Positions 1 through 9,999 of a DNA stretch of 64,000 nt are shown in pieces. This DNA is from Marchantia polymorpha subsp. ruderalis (Eukaryota > Streptophyta > Marchantiopsida > Marchantiales > Marchantiaceae): NCBI GenBank assembly GCA_037833965.1, contig AP031355.1, positions 18,191,501 to 18,255,500 on the forward strand. Reading direction: 5' to 3'. How positions within the stretch are numbered: the first letter of the stretch is position 1; each line of letters opens with the position of its first letter. The notes beneath the pieces are model-generated. The model did no database searches. It was not told the origin of the DNA and saw only the letters and a program-made list of their open reading frames with translations. Both the position numbers and the translations under genes were made by a program.

Positions 1-53
1 GTGAACCACGTTATATGAGTGTCTTGAGAATGATTTTTGATTTTTCGTTAACA
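1..53 (+). repeat. 3' end of the 5' LTR
   Basis: Bases 1-53 match 5243-5295 with two mismatches and end in TTAACA, directly before the primer-binding site. The rest of this LTR lies upstream of the window. Confidence 0.95.
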
Positions 54-55
54 AA

Positions 56-67
56 TGGTATCAGAGC
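56..67 (+). other. Primer-binding site (initiator tRNA-Met)
   Basis: TGGTATCAGAGC begins two bases after the LTR end. It is the standard plant copia primer-binding site, complementary to the 3' end of initiator tRNA-Met, and primes minus-strand cDNA synthesis. Confidence 0.95.
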
Positions 68-674
68 CGGTTTTAGATTCGGATATATAGTGAGTTTGTG
101 TGCTGAAGGTTTTCTTAGTGACAGTTTTCAGCTAACAGTTTTCTCAGTGACAGTTTTCAGCTGACGGTTTTCTCACGAACAGTCAGAACAGAACTTAGGT
201 TACACTTCAGCTGACGGTTGTGAATTTTCTTCAAGTTTGAAATTTTCTCGAAGTTTCAGTTTCAGTTTTAATTTCGTTTCTCGAAGTTATCTCGAAATTT
301 CAGGTTCGTTTTTCTCAAAATTTTCTCGAAGTTTCAGTTAAATACTTACTCAGGGTTCCCTTAAGGAACAAGGGGCGGCCGCCACCCCTGTGACTAGGGT
401 TTCAGTTTTGTTTCTCGAAGTTTCAGTTTTGTTTTTCTCGAAATTTCCTCGAAGATTCAGTTTCTGGAAATTTCCTCGAAGTTTCATTTTCTTGAAGTTT
501 TCCTCGAAGCTTCAGTTTCATTTTCTCGAAGTTTTTGTTTTCAGTATTTATATTAGGGTTCCATTACGGGACAAGGTGCCCGCCACCCCTGTGACTAGGT
601 TTCGCAAGGCCTTCCCCACCCCCTGCGCACATCCCTCGCAGATCACCATGTTAGCGGCGGGGATCAGTACTTCC

Positions 675-860
675 CGAGCGACACGCGGAGGCATCGCGGG
701 TTCTGGGCGGCGCGGGTGAGAGACACGCGGAGGCATCGCGGGTTCCGGGCAGCGCGGGTTGGCACATTGTGAGCGACACGCGCAGGCACGTCACGGGTGG
801 GCACGTCGCGGATGAGAGCCGGGCGGCGGGGGCACTCCGCGAGTGATAGCCGGGCGGCGC
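675..860. repeat. GC-rich imperfect tandem repeats in copia leader
   Basis: GACACGCGGAGGCATCGCGG occurs at about 679 and again about 42 bases later. Diverged units of the form GACACGCGCAGGCACGTC and AGAGCCGGGCGGCG follow. The block is far more GC-rich than the flanking leader. Confidence 0.8.
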
Positions 861-883
861 AGGTCATCACCTGCGCGAGTACA

Positions 884-955
884 CGCTCCGGGTGAGATTT
901 GAACCCACACAACCTCCTGCTTGCGAATGCGAAGCTCTAACCACTAAGCTACTGC
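884..955 (-). ncRNA. Antisense tRNA-like sequence with A and B boxes
   Basis: Read on the minus strand this resembles a tRNA gene. An A-box-like TAGCTTAGTGGTTAG lies at 951-937 and a B-box-like GGGTTCAAATC at 906-896. The T arm pairs GTGGG with CTCAC around a TTCAAAT loop, and the D arm pairs GCTT with GAGC. The acceptor ends do not pair and the anticodon stem is poor, so it is not a functional tRNA. It could be the head of a tRNA-derived SINE inserted in the leader, or a tRNA captured by the retrotransposon. No SINE tail or target duplication was identified. Confidence 0.6.
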
Positions 956-1199
956 TGTGAATGTGGTAGGAGGCACTTACATTCCTATAAGACTTGCAAG
1001 GCAGAAGTAATAAACTGTGCAAAGTTCACTACGTAGTTGTAATTGGACGTGGTCCGTATCCTATTGAACGTAGTAGACGTCTACACGGTTAGGGTTATGC
1101 AACTTCGTAGTTGGACGTGGTCAGGGTCAGTTTGAGGTTGGATGTGGTTGAAATTGAAAGAGTTCACTGTGCACATGGTCAGTTGTGGACGTAGTTAGC

Positions 1200-1316
1200 A
1201 AAAAAACAAAAACAAAAAACAAAAAACACAAAAACACAAAAAAAACAAACAAAAAAACAAAAACAAAACAAAAAAAAACAAAAAACAAAAACAAAAAAAA
1301 AAACAAAAAGCAAAAA
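1200..1316. repeat. A-rich A/C low-complexity tract
   Basis: About 117 bases made almost only of A runs broken by single C residues. The apparent minus-strand reading frame across it encodes only Phe/Cys/Leu-rich low complexity and is not a gene. Confidence 0.95.
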
Positions 1317-1319
1317 ACG

Positions 1320-1510
1320 TTTGGAGTTTAGGGTACGCGCTCAGGTGACGGATGCAGTCGTGGGCGACGGTGGTCACGGGCGACAAGAGTCGCGGGTGAC
1401 GGATATAGTCACGGGCGGCGTTGGTCACAGGTGACGGATTTTTTTTATTTTTTTCAGTCGCGGACGACGTTAGTCGCGGGTGACGGATATAGTCGCAGGT
1501 GACAGACGTA
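1320..1510. repeat. GC-rich tandem repeats before gag
   Basis: Units of the type GTCGCGGGTGACGGATATA recur about six times in degenerate form, broken by a T-rich stretch at 1438-1456. This is a second GC-rich array in the same leader, different in sequence from the one at 675-860. Confidence 0.8.
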
Positions 1511-1542
1511 AAGTGCATCTTGACTATTTTCACTAGCTGAAA

Positions 1543-2502
1543 ATGCACCCGAAGGACGAAATTGCCGTGACAGCAGACGGTATCTCTAGTTTTCGTCGAA
1601 CTGAGATGGCCTCGAAACAAGTTGCAAGAACAGGGTACAACATTCTTCCTCTTGATGGCCTATCCGATTACTTGCTTTGGGAAAAGCAGGTGAAAGGCAA
1701 GTTGAGATCTATGGGTCTCGCTAATGTGCTTAAAGACAAACCAATGCACATTACCGACATTGATTGGAAGGATTCACAAGAGCAAGCAGTCTACATTGTG
1801 ATGGGTTATCTTGATCCTTCGGTGATGAAGCAAGTTGAAGAGTATCCTGAGGTTACACAGCTCTTTGATGCCCTACAGAGACGGTTTCATCAGAAGGAAA
1901 TCTCCCATGTGATGAATACATACATGAGGCTATTGAATTTCATGATGATGCCAGACTCGAGAATTCAAGATCACATTCACGCCTACGGAGATTTGTTGGT
2001 AGATCTTCAAAGTATGGGAGAGGAGCTTTCTGACATTAAGAAAGCTATGCATCTACTTCACTCATTGCCTCCCTCCTATCAGACACTATCAAAAATTCTA
2101 CTTCATCGTGATAACAAGGCTGTAACTTACAACGAGGTTGTAAGTGCCCTTCTGGTAGACGCGGTGGAACAGGAGATGTTGTCATTCTCTTGCCCATTCA
2201 CTTCAAGTACTGCACTTACTGTGATCCGGGGTCAGTCGCAACCATCGGGTCAGAACAATTTGCAGCGTACAGGGTTCAAGCGGCAGAGATCGAGATTCCC
2301 TTAGCTTAGGAGAGTTCATTTTCAGGTTCCATCCCCTAACAAGAGGAACTTGAAGAACTTGGTGTGTTGGAGATGTGGCAAGACTGGCCATATCAAGAAG
2401 GACTGTTGGATGCAAATCAAAGATGCGAATCTTCCTCAAGTGGCGAATGTTGCGGAGCATCTTCACTCTGAAGAGGAAGACGTGTTTACCGACGGTCTAT
2501 AA
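1543..2502 (+). pseudogene. Copia gag (nucleocapsid) with one in-frame stop
   Basis: The frame opens at ATG 1543, with a second in-frame ATG at 1606 that starts MASKQVARTGYN and looks like the family's usual start. It encodes a UBN2-type gag domain: LLWEKQVKGKLRSMGL near the start, SLPPSYQTL and VTYNEVVSALL near the end. A TAG at 2302-2304 interrupts it. The same frame then continues to a CCHC zinc knuckle (CWRCGKTGHIKKDCW, 2365-2409) and stops with TAA at 2500-2502, where it abuts integrase in a different frame. The protease that should follow is absent. Confidence 0.9.
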
Positions 2503-4870
2503 TGCTAGAGAGGAGGGGATTACTCGTCACTTCACGACAATTTACACTCCCCAACAAAATGCTATTTCTGAAAGACTCAACAGTACAGTGTTGGAAAAGG
2601 TGCGGAGTATGCTAAGTGAATCTGGTTTACAAGAAGAGTTTTGGGCCGAAGCCGTCAACACCGCAGTTTATCTGGTAAACCTCTCTCCTTCTAGTGCAAT
2701 TCAATTTTCCACACCGTTTGAACTCAGGCATAAACGGATGGCGGATTACAGCCGCTTGAAGGTTTTTGGTTGTACTGTTTATCCTCTTACGCCAAAGGAG
2801 CAGAGAACTAAGTTAGACCCTACATCCAAGAAATGTCGTTTTCTTGGATATGCTAGTGGAGTGAAAGGTTACAGGCTATGGGATCCACTAGCACGTAAGG
2901 TGATTGTCAGTCGAGATGTTTCTTTCAATGAGCTTGGCTTATTGAAAGAGGGGGAGAATTCTAAGTCTCCTCGTACTGACAAGGAAAAATCTCCAGTCAC
3001 GGATATCACCGTGGGAGAGTTTGATCATTATATCACTAATGATCTGTCACAAGAAGAAGCACCGGTTCATCAAGAACATGAGGAACTTGAGCAAATTATC
3101 ATTGATGAGCCTATTGCAATAGTTTCAGACAACAGAGATCAACCTGTAACGTCTACTATGAGATCGCATCGTGCTAGTAGGGCTCCTGAAAGGTTTGGTG
3201 TGTGGGCAAATTCATCCATTCTAGAAGATTGTGACTTTGATATCGAAGATAGGAATGGTATAGTGTTGATTTTGGAAGAAGGTGAACCTTCTTCATACAG
3301 GGAAGCTCAAGCTTCAATCAATAAGCTTGAGTGGAATACTGCTATGAAGCGGAAGATGGAATCCCTGATTGACAATAAGACTTGGGAGCTGGTTGAGTCT
3401 CCTACCAATCAAATGGTGATTGACTCCAAGTGGGTGTACAAGCTGAAAGATAATTCAGGAGGAGACGAGGCGAAAATCTTCAAAGCTAGGTTGGTGGCTA
3501 GAGGTTTCACCCAAGAGAAGGGCGTGGACTACAACGAAGTTTTCTCACCGGTAGCTAAGTATGCTACAATTTGTCTGGTATGTGCACTGGCTGCAATATT
3601 TGATCTTGTTATGGATCAGATGGATGTGGTTACAACTTTTCTCTATGGATATTTAGAGTAGGAGATCTACATGAGACAACCTGTTGGTTTTGAGGTCAGA
3701 GGCAAAGAGAGGTTGGTTTGTAGATTATTGAAATCATTGTATGGATTGAAGCAAGCTCTTAGGCAGTGGAACACGCGATTTGATCAGTTCATGAAGGCAC
3801 AAGGATTTATTCGGAGTGTGTATGATCCTTGTGTTTACATAAAGAAGGTAAATGATGAGACGTTCAATCTCATCATTTTAGTACTCTATGTTGATGATAT
3901 GCTCATATTGGCGAAAAACCAATCCGATGTTGATGAATGCAAGAGTAAGTTGAAGTCTGCATTTAAGATGAAGGATATGGAGGAGTCAAAGAGAAAATTA
4001 GGCATGGAGATACATAGAGATCATGAGCAGAAGAAACTATGGTTGAGTCAAGGCAAGTATGTTCGTCGTATACTTGACAGGTTCAACATGATGGATTCCA
4101 AAGGAGTATGGACTCCTTTGGCAGCACATTTCAAACTCTCTGCAGCTCAATGTCCTACGGATGCGGTGGAGAAAGGAAATATGTCATGTGTTCCCTATGA
4201 ACAAGCTGTAGGCAGCTTCATGTATTTGATGGTGTGCACTAGGCCGGACATTGCTTTTGCGATGGGCAAGGTGAGCAGGTACATGTCAAATCCAGGGAAA
4301 GTTCATTGGGAAGCAGTGAAATGAATTTTGAGATATTTGAAGAGTACTCTGGATTATGGCTTATTGTTTGATGGTCTATTAGACAATGCCAAATCCTTGT
4401 TTGGTTACGTTGATGCTGACTACGGACAAAATCTAGATAAAAGGAGATCTACAACTGGGTATGTATTTACACTTGGCGGTGGAAGCATTAGTTGGAGGTC
4501 TACCTTGCAGAAATGCGTAGCTCAGTCAACAACGGAAGCTGAATATGTGGCAGCAGCAGAAGCGACATAGGAAGCTATTTAGTTAGATAGGCTTATCATG
4601 GAAATGGGATTGAAGCAGGGCGTGGTTAATCTTCATTGTGATAGTTAGAGCGCTTTACATTTGGCTGCGAACCAGGTCATGGATAGCAGAGTGAAGCACA
4701 TTGACATCAGGTATCATTTTATCAGACAAGCGGTGTCTGATAAAACGATTGAACTAGTAAAGATCGACGGTAAACTCAATCCAGCTGATGCTTTGACCAA
4801 AGTTATTCCATTGGAGTGTTTCAGGCGACATTGTGCTACCATGCAAGTTGTGCATGGGGAGTACATGTAA
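2497..4870 (+). pseudogene. Copia pol: truncated integrase, reverse transcriptase, RNase H
   Basis: One frame runs from a truncated integrase core (TPQQNAISERLN, holding the catalytic-Glu region) through the integrase C-terminal region (VFGCTVYPL, CRFLGYASGVKGYRLWDP) to RT. The RT shows WVYKLK, ARGFTQEKGVDYNE and the catalytic YVDD at 3887-3898. RNase H follows ([42 protein letters not shown]). In-frame stops lie at 3659, 4322, 4568, 4580 and 4646. The zinc-binding and first catalytic parts of integrase are missing, so the deletion joins the gag tail to mid-integrase. All parts after the junction stay in one frame, so decay is mainly by nonsense substitution. Confidence 0.93.
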
Positions 4871-5060
4871 GCTTTGCTAGCATACTAACTCTATTTACCT
4901 CTTTATGTTATTACTCTATCCTGTTATGGCTACGGTCTAGTTCTAGTTAACTCTCGTATAAAGAAGGGTCTTGTGATAGGCATCTGTCTAGAACTTCCCG
5001 CTGAGTAATAATATAGGTTTCAGAGGTTACTGAATCCTTAACACGAGTTAAGGGGGAGAT
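4871..5060 (+). other. Copia 3' untranslated region and polypurine tract
   Basis: No reading frame is seen between the end of RNase H and the 3' LTR. A purine run (AAGGGGGAGA, about 5050-5059) sits directly against the LTR and is the expected plus-strand primer. Confidence 0.85.
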
Positions 5061-5295
5061 TGTTGAGGTTAACTCCGGTTAAGGAGTAACCTCAGGCTCT
5101 AGCTATTTATAGTTACGTGTGTCGCTGGCTTTAGGTATAAATATACCTCCAAAGTCAAGGCTTTTGAGGGTAGCCGAAACATTGTGTATTCATTTGTCAG
5201 TAAACCTGCTCAGTGTTCCAGCCGTGGACGTAGCCCTCGAGGGTGAACCACGTTATATGAGTGTCTTGTGAATGATTCTTGATTTTTCGTTAACA
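5061..5295 (+). repeat. Complete 3' LTR, 235 bp
   Basis: It begins TGTTGAGGTTAAC and ends CGTTAACA, so it has TG..CA ends with a short imperfect inverted repeat. A TATA-like GTATAAATATA lies at 5135-5145 and probably marks the U3 promoter. Its last 53 bases match the window's first 53. The GTGGACGTAGCC...GAACCACGT segment resembles the R/U5 part of other plant copia LTRs. Confidence 0.93.
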
Positions 5296-5644
5296 CAGTG
5301 CAGACATATAGACATATGTAGAACACTCACAAATGACGAAACAAAACAATGACACGCGACACGGACATATCACACGTGTTGATACGTATACAGATCAAGA
5401 TTCAAGACTACATGGATGTCTTTGGTGATATTGTGATATATTTGCAAAATCTTTTTGAATAGATATCATATGAAGAAAATTATACTCATCATTTTAGCTT
5501 GTTATGTGCTTGTCACGTATCTTATTCCATTGTAATATAGAAGTCATCACTCACAACAAGGTTGTAGGTGTTCTTTTGATAGATTATCTTCAGGAGAAGA
5601 TTATATTATCATCTCTCTAATGTCCATTTGTGTTTATTATATTT

Positions 5645-5950
5645 AACCGTCCATCTAGGATTACGAGCCGAAGGAGCTATAGAATCGACAAATCTTGAAG
5701 ACGTTCAGTTCTTCGAGTCGAGTCTATAGCGTTTGGATGAGTGAGTGTTCGTAAACGTCTACTTGGATTCTCTCTTGAATGGGTTGGGCTCTACTTTTAT
5801 GTGACGGTCGTGTATTGAGCTAGTGGGGTTAACACTTCTTCATTCAGTTGTGATACATTTGATTATGTACGCTTTCGTATCCTATGTGTGTGTGAGTAGC
5901 ATGTCAGCAATGTAAAGTGTATGACAATACATATTCGCACGACATCTCAT
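5645..5950. repeat. Dispersed repeat, copy 1 (second copy at 43.3-44.8 kb)
   Basis: The stretch starting CCGTCCATCTAGGATTACGAG, with CTTGAAGACGTTCAGTTCTTC and TGTGACGGTCGTG, matches 43353-43610. AGCATGTCAGCAATGTAAAG with CGATACATATT-like sequence at 5896-5945 matches 44706-44752. It lies between the gag-like and zinc-knuckle fragments of the old copia relic, so it is either part of that family or an insertion into it. Confidence 0.65.
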
Positions 5951-6742
5951 TCATCATTTCTTCCAAGACGACATTATATGTGATTTGAGATTGATCACGT
6001 TCAAGAAACAACATAGATAGAAAATGTGTTAGATACAATGAGAGATCCAAGTCCACGGATAAGCTCTCAGAAAGAGATGATAGTGTGTTGGTGATGTGGC
6101 AAGAGTGGTCTTCTCAAGAAGTATTGCTAAAGGTAGAAGGTACAAAATGCATATCCACCTCCTTTGGCAAGTATGACAAATATTTTGATCCCAATGAATA
6201 TGATTTTCTGAAGTATGGCATATGATAACATAGATATATGTTATGCAATTTTTCAAAGATTGTTGATGAAGCTTGGATTTTTTATAATGCTTGTTTCTAT
6301 CACATATGTTATATCAGAGAGTTTTTTTTGTATAATCTCAAGATCAGACGGATCACTTCTTACAAGAAAGGATTGATCTTGTAGAATTGAGACGTTGGAT
6401 CTGTAAAAATCATCATCTTTGATAAGATCAACCGTACACTATCCAAATTGATGTATATCTGACACGAGACAACATTTGAAATCTCTTGGTATATTAGACG
6501 TTACATCACGTGATAAGATTATTTTTTGAATACACAAACACAATAATTTGTACTTGCTAGAGGTCAATATCATATGTGGAAAATTTCACTTTATCATATT
6601 TTGAGTTGAGATGTCTTATGTATGACATTTTAGACCAGAACACATAACACAGAAGGATGACAAGTACATGTGTAACCATCTTTAGTTAGTTAGAACTAAA
6701 GTAGAGGTTACTCAAAATGTTTTTATGATACTTTAGCGCACA

Positions 6743-6899
6743 TTAGTCATAATTGTCACGTCAACCATCCATATGTTTGGTAGATATAGAGTAAGTGTGT
6801 TAGTTGACAACGTCATGTCAACGATCCGTGTGTTTGTTAGATAAGGATTGAATGTATTAGTTGAAAGCGCCATATCAGCAATCTATGTGCTTGTTAGGG
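6743..6899. repeat. 57-bp tandem repeat, 2.75 copies
   Basis: Units start at 6743, 6800 and 6857, so the period is 57 bases twice. The shared core is TTAGTTGACAACGTCATGTC followed by AACGATCCGTGTGTTTGTTAG, with scattered substitutions. It lies just before the purine run that may end the old copia relic. Confidence 0.75.
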
Positions 6900-6935
6900 T
6901 TATCCACGTCATCCATCAACTAGGAGGGGGATAGA

Positions 6936-9880
6936 TGATGGGGATAAGATCTTATTTCCTTGTACTTATTGACAATAGTTATATGAGTGAGAGTAGAACC
7001 ATTGTTGATATCTCTCATCTTCAGAGTTTATGTTTTTATCTTTGAATGAGTTTCTCTCTAAACACTAATGTTACAACATGTAACTGCTTGATGAAAGTAA
7101 GTTGTTACCTAGTTTGGATAAAGTTGGCTAGACAATTTGCAAGCATTAATCATGAGCAAGCAGCAAATGCAAGTATTTGATGTTGAAATTCATAGTTTCA
7201 AGGAATTACTTGCGTATTACCATAGTAACGTGTGATGATCGTCTTCTATTGCTTCACTCTCTAGTAAATTGTATTATGTATCATTTATAAATATATATTT
7301 TGAATTGAACTCCAATTTTCAGTTTAACTAGTAAGCATTTTATTTTTAGTTAAGAATTGATCATTATAGGGAGAATTAAATAGCCTTAACTTTTGTTAAA
7401 AAATCTTGCATGGCTATTTTTTAACCTTAGTGTTTTTTTATCTCTAATGAATGTTGCTCTAACACAAAATGAAACATGTACTTTGCACTTCAATTCAGAA
7501 TGCACATTGTTATTGTTATTGTTGAATTTCTAACTTATAATTCTTGGTTGTTATAGAGCTAACAATAAACATGTCTTGGAATTCACCCAAATGTAAAAAG
7601 TTTTGCTAAATAATTCATTATGAAATAAAAAATTTATAAATCATTTTTTTTATAATATGTATATATATTCACAACATCAAATATCAATAACAAATATTTA
7701 TTATAAAATTCATAATTTTTTTATATTGATAATATATATATATTCATTTTTTATAGTTATAAAATGACTTTAATATGAATTTCTTGAGATTCATAGTTGT
7801 AAAATTTATCATAAATTTTCATTGATTATAAGATCTATCAATATTTCAAATTTACAATGTGAAAGTAAGATATGACATTTTAATGGATTATTTTATTGGT
7901 TTTCATTACAGATATATCATTTTCATATAGAATTTTATTTTTAAACAAAATTTTAATCAGTAATATAATTATTATTTTTTAATTATGAAATTTAAATATA
8001 CATTTAAAAATATTCTCAAATAAGCGACTACTTATTCTTCACTTTTGGTTAATTATTTCTCATACTATTATATTTTATCTATTTAAGATTTATGATTGTT
8101 AAGATGCAAATAATTGATGAGAAAAGATGTAGTTTTTGTGGTGTGGGTAGATATTACTCCTAAAATAGTAATTTTTTTGAGAGTTGGCAGAATTGAATCA
8201 AGGAACAAATGCGTGATCACTCTTGAGATTTTGGTGAGCGATTGACTTGATCTTCCTACAACAACAAGTGATTGATAGTTGGAGGTACGCGGTGGAAAAA
8301 TGATCAACGGATTTGATTTGTTTGTATGTGAGGGATGATTTTGATCAAAGGCGAATGGTTTGTGCAAGTCAAATTGATGTATAACTAGCCACTCCATTCT
8401 TAAAATGACTATGAATTAGAAAATAATGAAATCATATTGGATAAATTTCATTCACAAAGTGTCATTGCATCTTTTCCAGTTTAATATTACATGCATGATT
8501 TGAAAAGATGATCAAGATCTTCAAGAATCTTTATCTAAATTCATGTTGCTTGGAGTGCACTTATCTATATACAAGTTATGACATCTTGAAAGAAAGAGTC
8601 TTGTTCAAAGTTGACTTTCATTACTTCGGTTTGATATTTTGAGTTTTTCATGTAATTTTTCAAAACAAGAGATAATGTATATAAACATCACAAAAATCTT
8701 CGATAGATGTTACAATTTTTTTCTATCATGTTCATTTGGACTTCTATCAAGAAATTCACATTGATATGTCAAATTGTTACAAAATGATCTTCTAATAACC
8801 ATGTGCTTGCTATAAATTAAAGCATGTTGATCATCATTCCATGAGCTAATGCTCATAATCAGAGTTAAGCCTCCCAATGGTGTGATCTATTAGGAGTGAC
8901 ATACTCGCGTTACTCACATAAAATTCCATAACCATTAGTTTTTAACTTCTAAATTTATTCAATAAAAATATTATGTTTTAACAATTCATATGTATGACAC
9001 AAAAGAATGTGGCACAATTCTATTCAACGGCTTACCTTAACAATTCTCTCTTGTTGGATCTAAATAAAATGCTTATACAATATATATTATCATCAATTGC
9101 TTCACTCAAAATTAGGATGAATTCTATTAGTTCGAAATTATACCATCTCTACTTGTAGTCCTGAACAATACAGCTGTGCAAATAAAGTTGATTTTGAAAC
9201 ATATTTATAGAATATCCCAGGACTGATGTAATATAGGATGAGAAATCCGTAAGCTTTCGTTTTATAAATACTTTCTCCCAACAGTGACATCTAACCATAA
9301 CATCGCCGCAGTATGTTACTATTAGTAGGATAAATTCAAGACTTTGCAACTCCCAATAATGACATCAAATTCTAACATCAATGCATGTTACTATTTGCAG
9401 GTTATACTCAAGAGTACTTTACTCTTGTGATTGACATTTCACAATAATGTCGTAAAACACTAACAGCAATGCACGTTACTATCGGAAGGTATAACTCTGT
9501 ATATCAAATATAAAATTTTCATTCCATTATCATATCATAGTCTAGCATCCCCCAAATAATACATTATTGGAAAAACTCATGTGTAAAATGTAGAAAAAAA
9601 ACATTTCACCCCGAAATTATCACATTTCGAAAGTATCATCATTTCCATTCTTGACATCGTTGAAATTCGTAATAGCAAGCAACGAAAAATCTGACCTCAT
9701 CTCCGGTAACAAGATCATCCCGTAGGGATGCAAAATTGATCTCCACTTTCTTGTGGGCTCGTTGTCAAACTCCATATCTCTATCGTTCCCGATTGTGAGT
9801 CCCGTGACCGAACACGTGATGTGAGCTGATCTAGACGGTGATGCCCGTCGTGTCTAATGAGGGAGTTTGAAGTTCAGCTC
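6936..9880. other. AT-rich intergenic DNA, no gene recognised
   Basis: The sequence is strongly AT-rich with A/T runs at 7600-8050. A few open frames of 60-105 codons occur (for example 8083-8397 and 9149-9349, minus). None has a recognisable domain or good codon structure, and they are what chance gives in such DNA. The only structure noted is the repeat at 9278-9500. Confidence 0.7.
9278..9500. repeat. Three diverged tandem units of about 75-90 bp
   Basis: AATGACATCAAATTCTAACA followed by GCATGTTACTATTTGCAGG recurs in related form, with equivalent points at about 9285, 9361 and 9449. The units are clearly diverged, so the array is old. Confidence 0.65.
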
Positions 9881-9999
9881 ACATTTCCTACAAATGCAAA
9901 ATTGTCTGACGAGAAAAAAACATGTCGTCATCATCGAAGGTACACCTGGAATCTCTCCCGTCTGCAGTTAACATGCAGAGCTTGAAATGGTGACGTTCT

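Larger units (their letters stand above)
68..1542 (+). other. Long repeat-rich untranslated leader of the copia element
   Basis: About 1.5 kb separates the PBS from gag. At 220-545 a TTTCTCGAAGTTTCAGTTT-like motif recurs many times. Two copies of a CCGCCACCCCTGTGACTAGG segment lie near 379 and 580, each following a similar AGGGTTCC-containing stretch. GC-rich tandem arrays, a tRNA-like segment, a TTGGACGTGGTC-type repeat (1020-1190), an A/C-only tract and another GC-rich array follow. No protein-coding signal is seen before 1543. Confidence 0.7.
1..5295 (+). mobile_element. Ty1/copia LTR retrotransposon, decayed, 5' end cut by window
   Basis: The element runs from the last 53 bases of its 5' LTR to a complete 3' LTR at 5061-5295. 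The order is PBS, long leader, gag with zinc knuckle, then integrase, reverse transcriptase and RNase H, then a polypurine tract. Integrase before RT is the copia order. Protease and the N-terminal half of integrase are missing, and pol carries several in-frame stops, so this copy is not autonomous. The 53 bases shared by the two LTRs differ at two positions, which suggests a fairly recent insertion. The target duplication cannot be checked because the left flank lies outside the window; the five bases after the 3' LTR are CAGTG. Confidence 0.95.
5440..6935 (+). pseudogene. Old, heavily decayed second Ty1/copia element
   Basis: Fragments appear in copia order. At 5545-5620 a gag tail (ITHNKVVGVLLIDYLQEKI) resembles the VTYNEVVSALL region of the first element. 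At 6083-6130 lies a zinc-knuckle remnant (CW-CGKSGLLKKYC with a stop inside). At 6265-6330 is a protease-like DEAWI-YNACFYHIC. At 6541-6567 is the NNLYLLE of a GAG-pre-integrase domain. Stops and frameshifts are frequent and no RT was found. A purine run at 6921-6933 (AGGAGGGGGATAG) may be its polypurine tract. Divergence is much greater than in the 1-5295 copy. Confidence 0.6.

Noticed and set aside
1195..1620. Minus-strand frame of 141 codons rich in Phe/Cys/Leu
   Set aside because: It is the translation of the A/C-only tract and adjacent tandem repeats; it has no protein-like composition or domain.
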